NCBI GenBank assembly: GCA_937952975.1 | Contig: CALFXX010000078.1 | Location: 1 to 24,465 of the forward strand | Source of the DNA: an uncultured Alcaligenaceae bacterium | GTDB taxonomy: Bacteria; Pseudomonadota; Gammaproteobacteria; Burkholderiales; Burkholderiaceae_B | Reading direction: 5' to 3' | Length of the DNA stretch: 24,465 nt | Shown: in pieces, positions 6,946 to 15,417 of the stretch | Numbering within the stretch: the stretch's first letter is position 1 | How the letters are laid out: each line of letters starts with the position of its first letter | Program-made: the position numbers and the translations under genes | The notes under the pieces: generated by a model | Databases searched by the model: none | Told to the model about the DNA's origin: nothing | What the model saw: the letters and a program-made list of their open reading frames with translations, nothing else

Positions 6946-8514
6946 ATGAATCGATTCGTGTCGTCTTGCTGGCTGGCTAGCGCTTGCTTGGCCCTGTCGG
7001 GGTGTATGGTTGGCCCCGATTATGTGCGGCCCGCTACCAAGGTCCAAGACCAATTCAGTCAGCCTAAACAAACTGAGTTCACTGAAGCCCTCGATGCTAA
7101 CAATGCCCAACGCATTAACCCGGTGGCCTGGTGGGCCAGCTTTAAAGACCCGACACTGAACCGCTTGCTCGCTCGGGCGGCCGCCGATAACCTCACTCTT
7201 CAGCGGGCAGCCGTGCGTATTGCTCAGGCGCGTGCGCAGCTTGGTGTGACTGAGGCGACATTGTTGCCCACTGTGGGTCTAAATGGGTCTGGTTCACGTA
7301 ACGATCAGCCTAATGCGCTGACGCAATTTTTAAACATCTCACCATTTTCTAACACCCGTAGCTTAATGATTCAGGCTAACTGGGAGATCGACTTTTGGGG
7401 CAAGTATCGTCGTGGTATTGAAAGCTCCATGGCCTCTTACATTTTGACTGCTGCGGCATTCTATTCGGCAGATGTGTCGCTTGCCTCTGATGTCGCAAAT
7501 ACGTACATCAACATCCGCAACTATGAAGGCCTGATCCAAGTCGCCAAAACAAACTTGGCCTTGCAGGCTGAAAGCTTACGTATTGCTGGGTCGCGTTACA
7601 AAAATGGTTCGACTTCGTTGCTAGATTTAAGTCAGGCTGAGTCGCAGTACGAGCAAACAAAGTCTCAAATTCCAACCCTAATTGCATCATTGAAAATGTA
7701 TCAATATGCGATGAGCGTGTTGCTGGGTGAGTCTCCTGATTACTACGAGCAAAATTTCAAGAGCAGCCAGCAAGATCTTGTGGCCCCAGCAGCCTTGCAA
7801 GTGGGGATTCCCAAAGACTTGCTGAGGCGCCGTCCCGATATTTTGCAGGCAGAATACGCGGCGGCCGCGCAATCGGCCTTGATTGGCGTAAACGAGGCCG
7901 CTCTGTATCCTAGCTTTAGTCTGAGTGGTTTGTTTGGTTTTCAAACCACCACGACCAATAATACGAATCAGTCTAATTTATTCTCTTGGGACAATCGCAA
8001 TACCTCGATCGCAGGCAGCTTTATGTTTCCGCTGTTCTATCGCGGTGCGATCACCGATCAGATCCGTGTGCAAGATGCCGTGTTTCAGCAAAGCATCTTG
8101 AACTATCAAAATCTGGTGCTGCAAGCCCAAAAAGAGGTGCAAGATGCGCTGGTCGCGATCTCAACGACACGCAGCTCGGCCGCTGACCTTAAAAAATCAG
8201 TCATCGCTGCCGAGCAAGCGGCAAAGCTGGCACTTGATCGGTACAAGGCTGGGCAGGTGGATTACAACACTGTGATCATTGCCCAACAGCAACTTTTATT
8301 GGTGCAAAGCACACTTGTGCAAACCAACACGAATAATTTGCTTGGTTATGTCTCGGCATTTAAATCATTAGGCGGGGGATGGTCTGGCGACTTGCTGACA
8401 CCCGCTTTGCCTGACGCCATGGTGGCCGAGATGAAGCAACGTACCAACTGGGGCAACGCCCTGAATCACCAACCCGATCCACGTTTAGTTCAGTCTAGTG
8501 AGACCATTCAATGA
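6946..8514 (+). CDS. NodT-family outer-membrane efflux lipoprotein (OMF)
   Basis: The 522-residue protein is the outer-membrane channel of a tripartite RND pump. A lipoprotein signal ends in LSGC with the acylated Cys at 20, followed by MVGPDYVRP, the hallmark of NodT/OprM-type factors. Two outer-membrane-efflux repeats follow, with long helical stretches that build the periplasmic tunnel; IPKDLLRRRPDILQAE in the middle is a strongly conserved OMF element, and LGGGW near the end marks the C-terminus. It is the first gene of the operon. No clear Shine-Dalgarno sequence precedes the ATG at 6946, but the signal peptide fixes the start. It overlaps the adaptor gene by four bases (ATGA). Usual RND operons place this gene last, so the order is unusual. 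Confidence 0.93.
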   Translation: MNRFVSSCWLASACLALSGCMVGPDYVRPATKVQDQFSQPKQTEFTEALDANNAQRINPVAWWASFKDPTLNRLLARAAADNLTLQRAAVRIAQARAQLGVTEATLLPTVGLNGSGSRNDQPNALTQFLNISPFSNTRSLMIQANWEIDFWGKYRRGIESSMASYILTAAAFYSADVSLASDVANTYINIRNYEGLIQVAKTNLALQAESLRIAGSRYKNGSTSLLDLSQAESQYEQTKSQIPTLIASLKMYQYAMSVLLGESPDYYEQNFKSSQQDLVAPAALQVGIPKDLLRRRPDILQAEYAAAAQSALIGVNEAALYPSFSLSGLFGFQTTTTNNTNQSNLFSWDNRNTSIAGSFMFPLFYRGAITDQIRVQDAVFQQSILNYQNLVLQAQKEVQDALVAISTTRSSAADLKKSVIAAEQAAKLALDRYKAGQVDYNTVIIAQQQLLLVQSTLVQTNTNNLLGYVSAFKSLGGGWSGDLLTPALPDAMVAEMKQRTNWGNALNHQPDPRLVQSSETIQ

Positions 8515-9635
8515 GCCCCTTTATGCGTACGCCGCTCATGCGAACAGCAGCCCTGACCCTTGCTTTGTTAACCGGCTTGGTGTTGGCCGGTTGTGAAAAA
8601 AAACCAACCGTTACGGCCCCACCGGTTAAGGTGACGGTCGCCAAGCCGGTCTCTCAAGATGTTCGAAGCTATGAGATTTTTGATGGCGTCATTTCGCCGC
8701 TGTTGACGGTCAATCTCGAGGCACGGGTGCCGGGCTATTTAAGCAAAATCGCCTTTGAAGACGGTGCTTTTGTTAAAAAAGACCAGTTGTTGTTTGTGAT
8801 TGAACAAGATCAGTACATTCAACAGGTCAATCTGACTCAGGCAATCTATAACGAAGCAAAAATCGAGCTTGCACGTCAAAAGGCGTTGCTAAAAGACAAT
8901 GCAACCTCGCAGGCTTCTGTTGATAAAGCCTTGTCGTCTTTTTTGCAATCTGAGGCGAACTTAAAGCTTGCACAGTTGAACCTCACCTATACCGAGGTGC
9001 GTGCGCCTTTTGATGGCTTGATGGGCCGTCACTTGATTGACGTTGGCAATTATTTAGGAAGCAGCCCTTCGGGGGTTAAGCTGGCAACGATTCAAAAAAT
9101 CAACCCAATCTACGTGTACTTTTATATCAACGAACGTGATCTGCTGAAGTACCAAAAACGTTACGTGAATGAAGATAACCGTAAATCGCTGGTGAATGCG
9201 TTGCCGGTCTATGTGCAATTACAGGGTGAGAAGGGTTTTCCTCACAAGGGCACGCTTGATTACGCAGCGAACTTGCTAAGCACCAGTACGGGCTCGTTGC
9301 AACTACGTGCTGAACTGCCCAACGATAAGCTTGATCTTGTGCCTGGTTTGTATGGCAAGGTGCTGGCCGAGTACGGCGAGTCGCGCAAAGCCGTCTTGAT
9401 CCCCGCACGGACTGTCCAAACCGACCAACAGGGTGACTACATTTTTGTGATGGATGACAGTAAAAAGGTTGAACGTCGCGCGATTAAGATGGGGCAGCGT
9501 TTCGATTCGTTGGTTGAGATTGCTCAAGGCCTCAAGGATTCTGAAACCTTTGTCTTGAACGGCTTCATCAATATCAGCAGTGGTCAGACCGTCAACCCCG
9601 AGACGGCGACGGTCGCACCTATACCTGCACGCTAA
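8511..9635 (+). CDS. RND efflux periplasmic adaptor subunit (membrane fusion protein)
   Basis: The 374-residue adaptor is a predicted lipoprotein (LAGC, Cys28) anchored in the inner membrane. Domains follow the AcrA/MexA order: lipoyl half (SYEIFDGVISPLLTVNLEA), an alpha-hairpin from about 98 to 150 rich in Gln, Ala and Leu, the second lipoyl half (YTEVRAPFDGLMGRH), then beta-barrel and membrane-proximal domains. It links the RND pump to the NodT channel. Its ATG overlaps the channel stop codon, and the pump starts 24 bp after its end. The hairpin looks slightly short compared with AcrA. Substrates cannot be read from sequence; multidrug or aromatic-acid efflux are both possible. Confidence 0.93.
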   Translation: MSPFMRTPLMRTAALTLALLTGLVLAGCEKKPTVTAPPVKVTVAKPVSQDVRSYEIFDGVISPLLTVNLEARVPGYLSKIAFEDGAFVKKDQLLFVIEQDQYIQQVNLTQAIYNEAKIELARQKALLKDNATSQASVDKALSSFLQSEANLKLAQLNLTYTEVRAPFDGLMGRHLIDVGNYLGSSPSGVKLATIQKINPIYVYFYINERDLLKYQKRYVNEDNRKSLVNALPVYVQLQGEKGFPHKGTLDYAANLLSTSTGSLQLRAELPNDKLDLVPGLYGKVLAEYGESRKAVLIPARTVQTDQQGDYIFVMDDSKKVERRAIKMGQRFDSLVEIAQGLKDSETFVLNGFINISSGQTVNPETATVAPIPAR

Positions 9636-9659
9636 AACAGTCAGGCAACCGGATACCTC

Positions 9660-12600
9660 ATGCTTTCAAAATACTTTATCGAACGCCCAGTTCTGGGTAA
9701 CGTGATTGCGTTAATCACGATGCTAATTGGTGCGGTGTCTATTTTTGGTTTACCGATTGCGCAATATCCACCGATGACACCGCCCACGGTGCAGGTGACG
9801 ACCAACTGGCCAGGCGCAAGCGCTGCCTTAGTGCAACAGCTGGTGGCGAGCAATATCGAAAATCAGGTAAACGGCGTGGAAAACATGCTGTACATGGAAT
9901 CCGATTCGACAAACGATGGGCGCTACACCCTGACAGTGACGTTTCAAGTCGGAACCGATCCAAACATTGCTCAGGTCAATGTACAAAATCGGGTTGCGAT
10001 TGCCTTGCCTTCCTTGCCTCAGGCGGTGCAACGCCAGGGGGTGACGACCAAGGTGCAGTCCACCGCAATTTTGCAGTTTGTGACGCTGACCTCTAGCAAC
10101 CCTGCGCACGACGCATTGTTTCTTAGTAACTTTGCTAATTTGCAGATGCAGAACCGCTTGGCTCGTATTCCGGGTGTGGCCGCGGCAAACGTGTTTGGGG
10201 TCGGCAATTACAGTATGCGGGTCTGGCTTGATCCAGCGCAATTGAACATGCGCAGCCTGACGCCGTCTGATGTGAGTGCTGCGATTAGCCGACAAAACTT
10301 GATGTTAGCGGCCGGTCAAGTGGGTGCCCCACCGGTACCGAACGGACAAGACTTCCAATTGACGCTCAACGTCACGAGTGCGATGGATACGCCCGAACAG
10401 TTTGGTCAGATTTTGATCAAGGTCGACGAACAAGGCGAAATGACCCGACTGCGTGATGTGGCTCGGCTTGAGATGGGTAGTCAGAACTACAGCCAGTTCT
10501 TTCGCCTAGATGATCGACCTGCCGGTGGTATCGCCATTTATCAGTTGCCTTCGGCGAACGCCATTGCCACGGCTCAGGCGGTACGCGCCGAGATGGAGAA
10601 AATCTCAAAGAATTTCCCTAAAGAAATTAAATGGGAAATCCCGTTTGACACCACAATGTTTGTGACGGCTTCAATCAATGAGGTTTATCACACCTTGTTT
10701 GAGGCTGGCATCTTGGTGCTGCTGGTCATCATGCTGTTTTTACAAGATTGGCGTGCGACGCTCGTGCCTGCGACGACGGTGCCGGTGACCCTGATTGGCG
10801 CGTTTGCTTGTATGGCCGGTATGGGTTTTTCGATTAATTTATTGACCTTGTTTGCGATTGTGTTGTGTATTGGTATTGTCGTTGACGATGCAATCGTGGT
10901 GGTGGAGGGCGTTGCAAAAAAGGTCGAGCATGGTCAAACCCCACGCGAAGGGGCGATCAGCGCAATGACCGAGTTGATGGGCCCGATCATTGGAATTACC
11001 TTGGTGTTGATGGCGGTGTTTTTGCCTGCATCGTTTATCGCAGGTATTACTGGCCAGATGTATAGGCAGTTTGCGCTGGTGATCGCAGCAACGGCATTGA
11101 TCAGCGGCATCAACGCGGTGACACTGAAGCCAACACAGGCGGCGCAATTTATTCGTATCAAGCCGGTAAACGAAAAAAAGAACTGGTTCTTTGCTGGCTT
11201 TGACCACTACTTTGAAAAGCTATCGAATTGGTACGCCGGCATTTTGCACGGGCTGATGAATAATCGTAAAACTGCCTCGGTGGTCGGTGGACTATTGATT
11301 ATTGGTGCGATTGTTGGCTTGATCAAGCTTCCTACGGGCTTTATCCCTAATGAAGACCAAGGGTATTTGGTGGTTGCAACGTCGTTGCCCGATGCGTCGT
11401 CGCTTGAACGGACACAGCTCGGTATGCAGTTGGTTGTCAGTGCAATCGAAAAAGTGCCGGGTGTTGACCGAATCGTCTCGATTGGCGGCGTCAATGCACT
11501 GAATAATAATGCGTCTCAGTCTAACGCTGGCGTGATGTATGTGATTCTGAAGCCTTGGGATGTGCGCGGCAAGGGCCAAGATTTAAAGAGTATCTATCTT
11601 GGCTTAAACGCCGTGCTGCGTGATATCAAAGAGGTGAAAGCGCAAGTGTTACTGCCACCGGCAATTCCGGGCTTAGGCTTGTCTGGTGGTTTTCAAATGC
11701 AATTGATGCTGACTGACGGCAGCAATAACTTTAAAAAGCTTGAAGATGCTACTGAAAACTTCTTGGCAGCTGCCCGTGCGCTTCCTGAAATTTCAGCAAT
11801 TTTTACGCCGTTCAGAAACAACGTGCCGCAACTGACGCTTAGTTTTAATACCTCGCGCGCTGAGACCTTAGGCGTGTCGATTGGCGACGCCTATGACGTG
11901 TTACAGAATTCGATTGGTTCGTCGTACGTCAATCAGTTTTTCAAATACGGCCAAACCTATCAGGTTTTCATGCAGGCTGATGGTCAATATCGCATGACGC
12001 CCGATCAGATCAGTCGCTTGTATGTCAAAAACAAGTCGCGTGAGATGGTGCCGCTTGGTTCGTTCATTGATATTGTCGAAAGTACAGGGCCGGCTATCGC
12101 ATCTCAATATAACTTGTACCCCACCGCAGCCATCCTTGGTGCCGGAGGCGGTGGCTTTAGTTCTGGTCAGGTGATTGACGCACTCGAGAAGCTCGCAAAA
12201 ACGAATCTTCCAGATTCAGTGACGTATGAATGGACTGCGATGTCCTACCAAGAGAAACTGGTCGGTAGCACTGTTGTGTTGGTCTTTGCGCTATCGATTT
12301 TGCTTGTCTACTTGGTGCTCGCAGCTCAGTACGAATCTTGGGTCGCACCGATCCCAGTCATTTTGGCCGTGCCGTTAGCTCTGGTGGGTACCGTGATTGC
12401 GTTGTTCTTCACAGGGCTTGCAAACAACATTTATGTGCAGATTGGTCTGGTGCTTATGATTGCGCTTGCCTCGAAAAACGCTATTTTGATTGTTGAAGTG
12501 GCGCTTGAGGCCAAGCGAGAGGGCTTAAGCTTGGTGGATGCTGCACTGAAAGCGTCGCACGAGCGGTTTCGCCCGATCGTGATGACCTCTATCGCGTTTA

Positions 12601-12773
12601 TCTTGGGCGTCGTACCCCTATTGACAGCGTCGGGTGCTGGTGCTGCGGCCCGTGTATCGATTGGTATCACCGTGTTTAGCGGCATGATCGCGTCGACCTG
12701 CCTCGCCGTAGCGTTGGTGCCAATCTTTTTTGTTCAAATCGAAGGCTTGTTTGCCAAAAAAAATAAGGATTGA
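9660..12773 (+). CDS. RND efflux pump inner-membrane transporter (HAE1 family)
   Basis: This 1037-residue transporter has the standard AcrB/MexB length and the HAE1 opening FIERPVLGNVIALI. Twelve membrane segments and two large periplasmic loops are evident. Proton-relay residues are present: D409-D410 in TM4 (IVVDDAIVVVEG), K939 in TM10 (ALASKNAILIVEVA) and the Arg of HERFRPIVMTS. It pumps amphiphilic compounds from periplasm or membrane to the outside, powered by proton influx, with the adaptor and NodT channel encoded just upstream. The ribosome-binding site is moderate (GGA seven bases before ATG). No TetR, MarR or LysR regulator accompanies the operon within the window, so control is remote or constitutive. 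No clear terminator follows the stop. Confidence 0.96.
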   Translation: MLSKYFIERPVLGNVIALITMLIGAVSIFGLPIAQYPPMTPPTVQVTTNWPGASAALVQQLVASNIENQVNGVENMLYMESDSTNDGRYTLTVTFQVGTDPNIAQVNVQNRVAIALPSLPQAVQRQGVTTKVQSTAILQFVTLTSSNPAHDALFLSNFANLQMQNRLARIPGVAAANVFGVGNYSMRVWLDPAQLNMRSLTPSDVSAAISRQNLMLAAGQVGAPPVPNGQDFQLTLNVTSAMDTPEQFGQILIKVDEQGEMTRLRDVARLEMGSQNYSQFFRLDDRPAGGIAIYQLPSANAIATAQAVRAEMEKISKNFPKEIKWEIPFDTTMFVTASINEVYHTLFEAGILVLLVIMLFLQDWRATLVPATTVPVTLIGAFACMAGMGFSINLLTLFAIVLCIGIVVDDAIVVVEGVAKKVEHGQTPREGAISAMTELMGPIIGITLVLMAVFLPASFIAGITGQMYRQFALVIAATALISGINAVTLKPTQAAQFIRIKPVNEKKNWFFAGFDHYFEKLSNWYAGILHGLMNNRKTASVVGGLLIIGAIVGLIKLPTGFIPNEDQGYLVVATSLPDASSLERTQLGMQLVVSAIEKVPGVDRIVSIGGVNALNNNASQSNAGVMYVILKPWDVRGKGQDLKSIYLGLNAVLRDIKEVKAQVLLPPAIPGLGLSGGFQMQLMLTDGSNNFKKLEDATENFLAAARALPEISAIFTPFRNNVPQLTLSFNTSRAETLGVSIGDAYDVLQNSIGSSYVNQFFKYGQTYQVFMQADGQYRMTPDQISRLYVKNKSREMVPLGSFIDIVESTGPAIASQYNLYPTAAILGAGGGGFSSGQVIDALEKLAKTNLPDSVTYEWTAMSYQEKLVGSTVVLVFALSILLVYLVLAAQYESWVAPIPVILAVPLALVGTVIALFFTGLANNIYVQIGLVLMIALASKNAILIVEVALEAKREGLSLVDAALKASHERFRPIVMTSIAFILGVVPLLTASGAGAAARVSIGITVFSGMIASTCLAVALVPIFFVQIEGLFAKKNKD

Positions 12774-12853
12774 TGTTGTCTACGGTACCGGCTCACGAGG
12801 TTTCAAACTAGACTGAAATAACACTTTTATCATTTGACGGCGGTCGACGGTTT

Positions 12854-12867
12854 AGAGATCGATCTCT
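12854..12867. promoter_or_regulatory. 14-bp palindrome, candidate operator
   Basis: AGAGATCGATCTCT is a perfect palindrome in the 135-bp gap between the RND pump and the threonate-dehydrogenase-like gene. A TATAAA sequence (12880-12885), a plausible -10 box, lies 12 bp downstream, so the palindrome would overlap the -35 region. This is the usual place for a repressor or activator site. The regulator is unknown. Confidence 0.45.
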
Positions 12868-12908
12868 TGCTTGACGACTTATAAACGGCAGGGTTCCAGA
12901 GAAAATAT

Positions 12909-13799
12909 ATGAATCAAGATGCTAAAGCAGTGCAATCCGTCGGACTGGTGGGGCTTGGCGTGATGGGCCGCGGGGTTGCAGCCAACCTGCTCAAGAAAGG
13001 CTTTGGCGTAGTGGGGCGCGACGTGAATCCTGAGGCCTTGTCATGGCTTGAGTCGATCGGTGGTCAGGCCGCACAGTCGTCGCAGTCGATTGCAGATCAT
13101 TGTCGGGTCGTGATCAGTTTTGTTGTCAATGACAAGCAAACTGAAGAGATGTTGTTTGGTCGCGATGGCTTGGCCAGCAAGTTAAAGCCAGACTCTGTGT
13201 TGATTACGTGTAGCACAATGGCTCCGAAGTATGTGCGTGACTTGGCGCAACGGCTTGCGGCACTGAAAATTCATCTGGTGGATGCTCCCGTGACAGGTGG
13301 AAAGGTTGGTGCCTCAAACGGCACCTTGACGATCATGGTCGCCGGTGAGCCCACCATCTGCGCCCGAGTGAAACCAATCCTCGAGACCTTTGGCAGCAAG
13401 ATTTTTGTGCTGGGTACAGAGCAAGGAATGGGAAGTCAGATGAAAGTGGTGAATCAACTTTTATGTGGCGTACATATTGCGGCTGCAGGCGAAGCCTTGG
13501 CGATGGCCAAGCGCGCTGGTTTGCCGCTAGACACGACGCTTGAAATCTTAAAAAGCGGCGCGGCCTCAAGCTGGATGCTGGGTGATCGGGGCAATCGCAT
13601 GATCACCGAATCGTTTGAAGACGTTACTTCGGCCGTTGATATCTTTGTTAAAGACCTTGGCTTAGTGCTTGATGCGGCGCGTGAGCAGACCTTTGCCGCC
13701 TCAATGGCTCATGCGGCTTTCTTGCAATTTACGACGACTAGTAGTCACGGTATGGGTCGCTTAGATGATGCGGCTGTGATCAAGAACTACACCGAGTGA
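12909..13799 (+). CDS. 3-hydroxyisobutyrate / L-threonate dehydrogenase-family oxidoreductase
   Basis: The 296-residue beta-hydroxyacid dehydrogenase has an N-terminal Rossmann domain (GLVGLGVMGRG, 12-22; RDVNPEA next to strand 2, whose Asp favours NAD+), the substrate loop DAPVTGGKVGASNGTL (125-140), and the catalytic Lys at 179 in GSQMKVVNQ. The all-helical C-terminal dimer domain is complete. It should oxidise a 3-hydroxy acid in the cytosol. DVNPEA resembles the L-threonate dehydrogenase (LtnD) branch, but 3-hydroxyisobutyrate, tartronate semialdehyde or 2-hydroxymethylglutarate remain possible; no OtnK/OtnI kinase or isomerase is nearby. AGAGA serves as a weak ribosome-binding site. The final codons and stop are duplicated just downstream. 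Confidence 0.87.
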   Translation: MNQDAKAVQSVGLVGLGVMGRGVAANLLKKGFGVVGRDVNPEALSWLESIGGQAAQSSQSIADHCRVVISFVVNDKQTEEMLFGRDGLASKLKPDSVLITCSTMAPKYVRDLAQRLAALKIHLVDAPVTGGKVGASNGTLTIMVAGEPTICARVKPILETFGSKIFVLGTEQGMGSQMKVVNQLLCGVHIAAAGEALAMAKRAGLPLDTTLEILKSGAASSWMLGDRGNRMITESFEDVTSAVDIFVKDLGLVLDAAREQTFAASMAHAAFLQFTTTSSHGMGRLDDAAVIKNYTE

Positions 13800-13819
13800 T
13801 GAAGAATTACACCGATTGA
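13782..13819 (+). repeat. Tandem duplication of the gene 3' end
   Basis: AAGAACTACACCGAGTGA (13782-13799, encoding KNYTE-stop) is followed by AAGAATTACACCGATTGA (13802-13819). They match at 16 of 18 positions with a 20-bp period. The second copy still reads KNYTD-stop in its own frame. It looks like slippage or a small duplication that left the upstream stop in use. The rest of the 63-bp gap to the next gene is AT-rich with AAAAAGAGA as ribosome-binding site. Confidence 0.75.
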
Positions 13820-13862
13820 ACGATATTATTATTACCACTTCATTTACAAAAAGAGACTTTAC

Positions 13863-14387
13863 ATGGCACGTATTCCTTACGCAGACTTGACCAATCCAGA
13901 AGCGAAACCGCTCGTTGATCGTATCGTCGCTGAACGCGGCGGTGTATTACACCTGTATCAAATGCTGCTGCACAGTCCGCCGGTTGCCAGCGGTTGGCTC
14001 AATTACCTGACTGCGATTCGCCAGCAAAGCAGCTTGCCTGGTGGCTTGCGCGAACTGGTCATCATGCGTATCGCGGTGCTGAACGGTGCACCGTACGAGG
14101 CAGAGCAGCATGCGCCGATTGCACTGCGTGAAGGTGTTTCGCAAGCGCAGCTGGATGACTTAGATAACTGGCAGCAGTCGAAAAACTATGACGCAACTCA
14201 GCGCGCTGTATTGGCGTATACCGATGCCATGACCAAAGAGATCCACGTGTCGCCTGAGGTCTTTGCCGCGACGAAGGCTGTGTTGACCGACCGTTTGTTG
14301 GTCGAGTTAACCGCAACCGTTGGTGCGTACAACATGGTGTCACGCTTTTTAGAGGCGCTGCAGATCCATTCGCACGACCAACGCTAA
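13863..14387 (+). CDS. Carboxymuconolactone decarboxylase / AhpD-like family protein, no redox cysteines
   Basis: This 174-residue, mostly helical cytosolic protein resembles the CMD/AhpD fold: an N-terminal RIPYADLTNPEAKPLV segment, LPGGLRELVIMRIAVLNGAPYEAEQH (written here only as LRELVIMRIA at 62-71 and PYEAEQH at 77-83), and a C-terminal VELTATVGAYNMVSRF helix. AhpD uses a CxxCxxxH site; here the matching positions are A76, E79 and H83, so it cannot act as a thiol peroxidase. The E-xxx-H pattern is common in the CMD subgroup linked to catabolic clusters, whose reactions are mostly unknown. It follows the dehydrogenase by 63 bp and converges with a TTT receptor gene with only 8 bp between stops. 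Confidence 0.8.
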   Translation: MARIPYADLTNPEAKPLVDRIVAERGGVLHLYQMLLHSPPVASGWLNYLTAIRQQSSLPGGLRELVIMRIAVLNGAPYEAEQHAPIALREGVSQAQLDDLDNWQQSKNYDATQRAVLAYTDAMTKEIHVSPEVFAATKAVLTDRLLVELTATVGAYNMVSRFLEALQIHSHDQR

Positions 14388-14395
14388 ACGCAGCG

Positions 14396-15394
14396 TTAGT
14401 CAGCCGAAATATTGGCACTACGCGCAAGCTCCTGGTAGCGAGCAGTTTGTTGTGCCAGGTATTGTTTAAACTGCTCGGGTGTTGGGCTTGCACCAAGTTC
14501 CACACCCTTCGCCATAAATTGCTTGACCAAGTCGGGCGACTGCAAGATTTTGGTGAGCTCAGCATGCAGTCGGTTAATGATTGGGGCAGGGGTGCCAGCC
14601 GGTGCAAACAGCCCGTTAAAGGTTGAGTCTTCAAAGCCTTGTAAGCCTGACTCGTCAAGTGTGGGTACGTCTGGCAAAATTGCCGACCGTGTCTTACTGG
14701 TTACGCCGATCGCGGCGATCTTTCCGGTCAAGATGTATTGCGCTGAAGTACTGACCTGATCAAACATAAACGGGATTTGCCCGCCTAATAAGTCGACCAT
14801 TGATTGTGCATTGCCTTTATAGGGCACGTGCAAATAAGACACGCCTGCCGCACTACTAAACAATTCAGCTGCGATGTGGCCTGTAGAGCCATTGCCCGAC
14901 GAGGCGTAAGCATAAAATTTGGGTTGTGCCTTTGCCAGCGCGATAAAGTCTTTGACATTACGCGCAGCGATTTTGTCTGAATTGACAACTAACACCATCG
15001 GGATCTGACAGGTCACCGTAATGGGAATGAAGTCTTTGAGCGGTTCATAGCCTGCATTTTTTAATAAAACAGGCGCTGTCACAAAGGTTGTTGAGTGCGC
15101 CAGAAGGGTATAGCCATCAGGTGCAGATTTTGCGACAAGGTTGGTGCCTAGTAAGCTGCTTGCACCGGGTTTGTTTTCAACAATGACTTGCTGCCCTAAA
15201 GACTTTGTTAAGGCCTCGGCGATCGCTCGCGCAACGATATCGACTGTGCCGCCAGGTGCGACGGGCACAATAATTTTGATCGAGCGCGTCGGATAGTTTG
15301 CGCTATCTTGCGCGTGCGCGACGACTGGCAGTGCCGCAACAAGCGCTAAGCATAGTGAGACAATATGGGCGCAATACACTCGAAAGAGTTTCAT
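14396..15394 (-). CDS. TTT/Bug-family periplasmic solute receptor (second copy)
   Basis: The 332-residue receptor has an N-terminal signal peptide with likely cleavage after AHA (about residue 28). Bug motifs are IIVPVAPGGTVDIVARAIAE, a KSAPDGYTLL block, SYLHVPYKGNAQSMVDLL and IGVTSKTRSAILPDVPTLDE. It should bind a small carboxylate in the periplasm. No TctAB genes are adjacent. It is the last gene of the long minus-strand run and starts 23 bp after the amidohydrolase stop, so the two are very likely co-transcribed and may share a substrate or precursor. AGGT before the ATG is a modest ribosome-binding site. A short inverted repeat (AACGCT/AGCGTT, 14380-14397) spans the two convergent stops but lacks a U-tract. 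Confidence 0.9.
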   Translation of the reverse strand: MKLFRVYCAHIVSLCLALVAALPVVAHAQDSANYPTRSIKIIVPVAPGGTVDIVARAIAEALTKSLGQQVIVENKPGASSLLGTNLVAKSAPDGYTLLAHSTTFVTAPVLLKNAGYEPLKDFIPITVTCQIPMVLVVNSDKIAARNVKDFIALAKAQPKFYAYASSGNGSTGHIAAELFSSAAGVSYLHVPYKGNAQSMVDLLGGQIPFMFDQVSTSAQYILTGKIAAIGVTSKTRSAILPDVPTLDESGLQGFEDSTFNGLFAPAGTPAPIINRLHAELTKILQSPDLVKQFMAKGVELGASPTPEQFKQYLAQQTARYQELARSANISAD

Positions 15395-15417
15395 CTTCAG
15401 TACCTGAGGTTTATGTT

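Noticed and set aside
14380..14397. AACGCT/AGCGTT inverted repeat across convergent stops as a bidirectional terminator
   Set aside because: The stem is only 6 bp and no T-run follows on either strand.
14062..14658. 198-codon minus-strand frame spanning the CMD-like gene and the receptor gene end
   Set aside because: It overlaps two well-supported genes, and its low-complexity, Arg/Ser/Leu-rich sequence is not protein-like.
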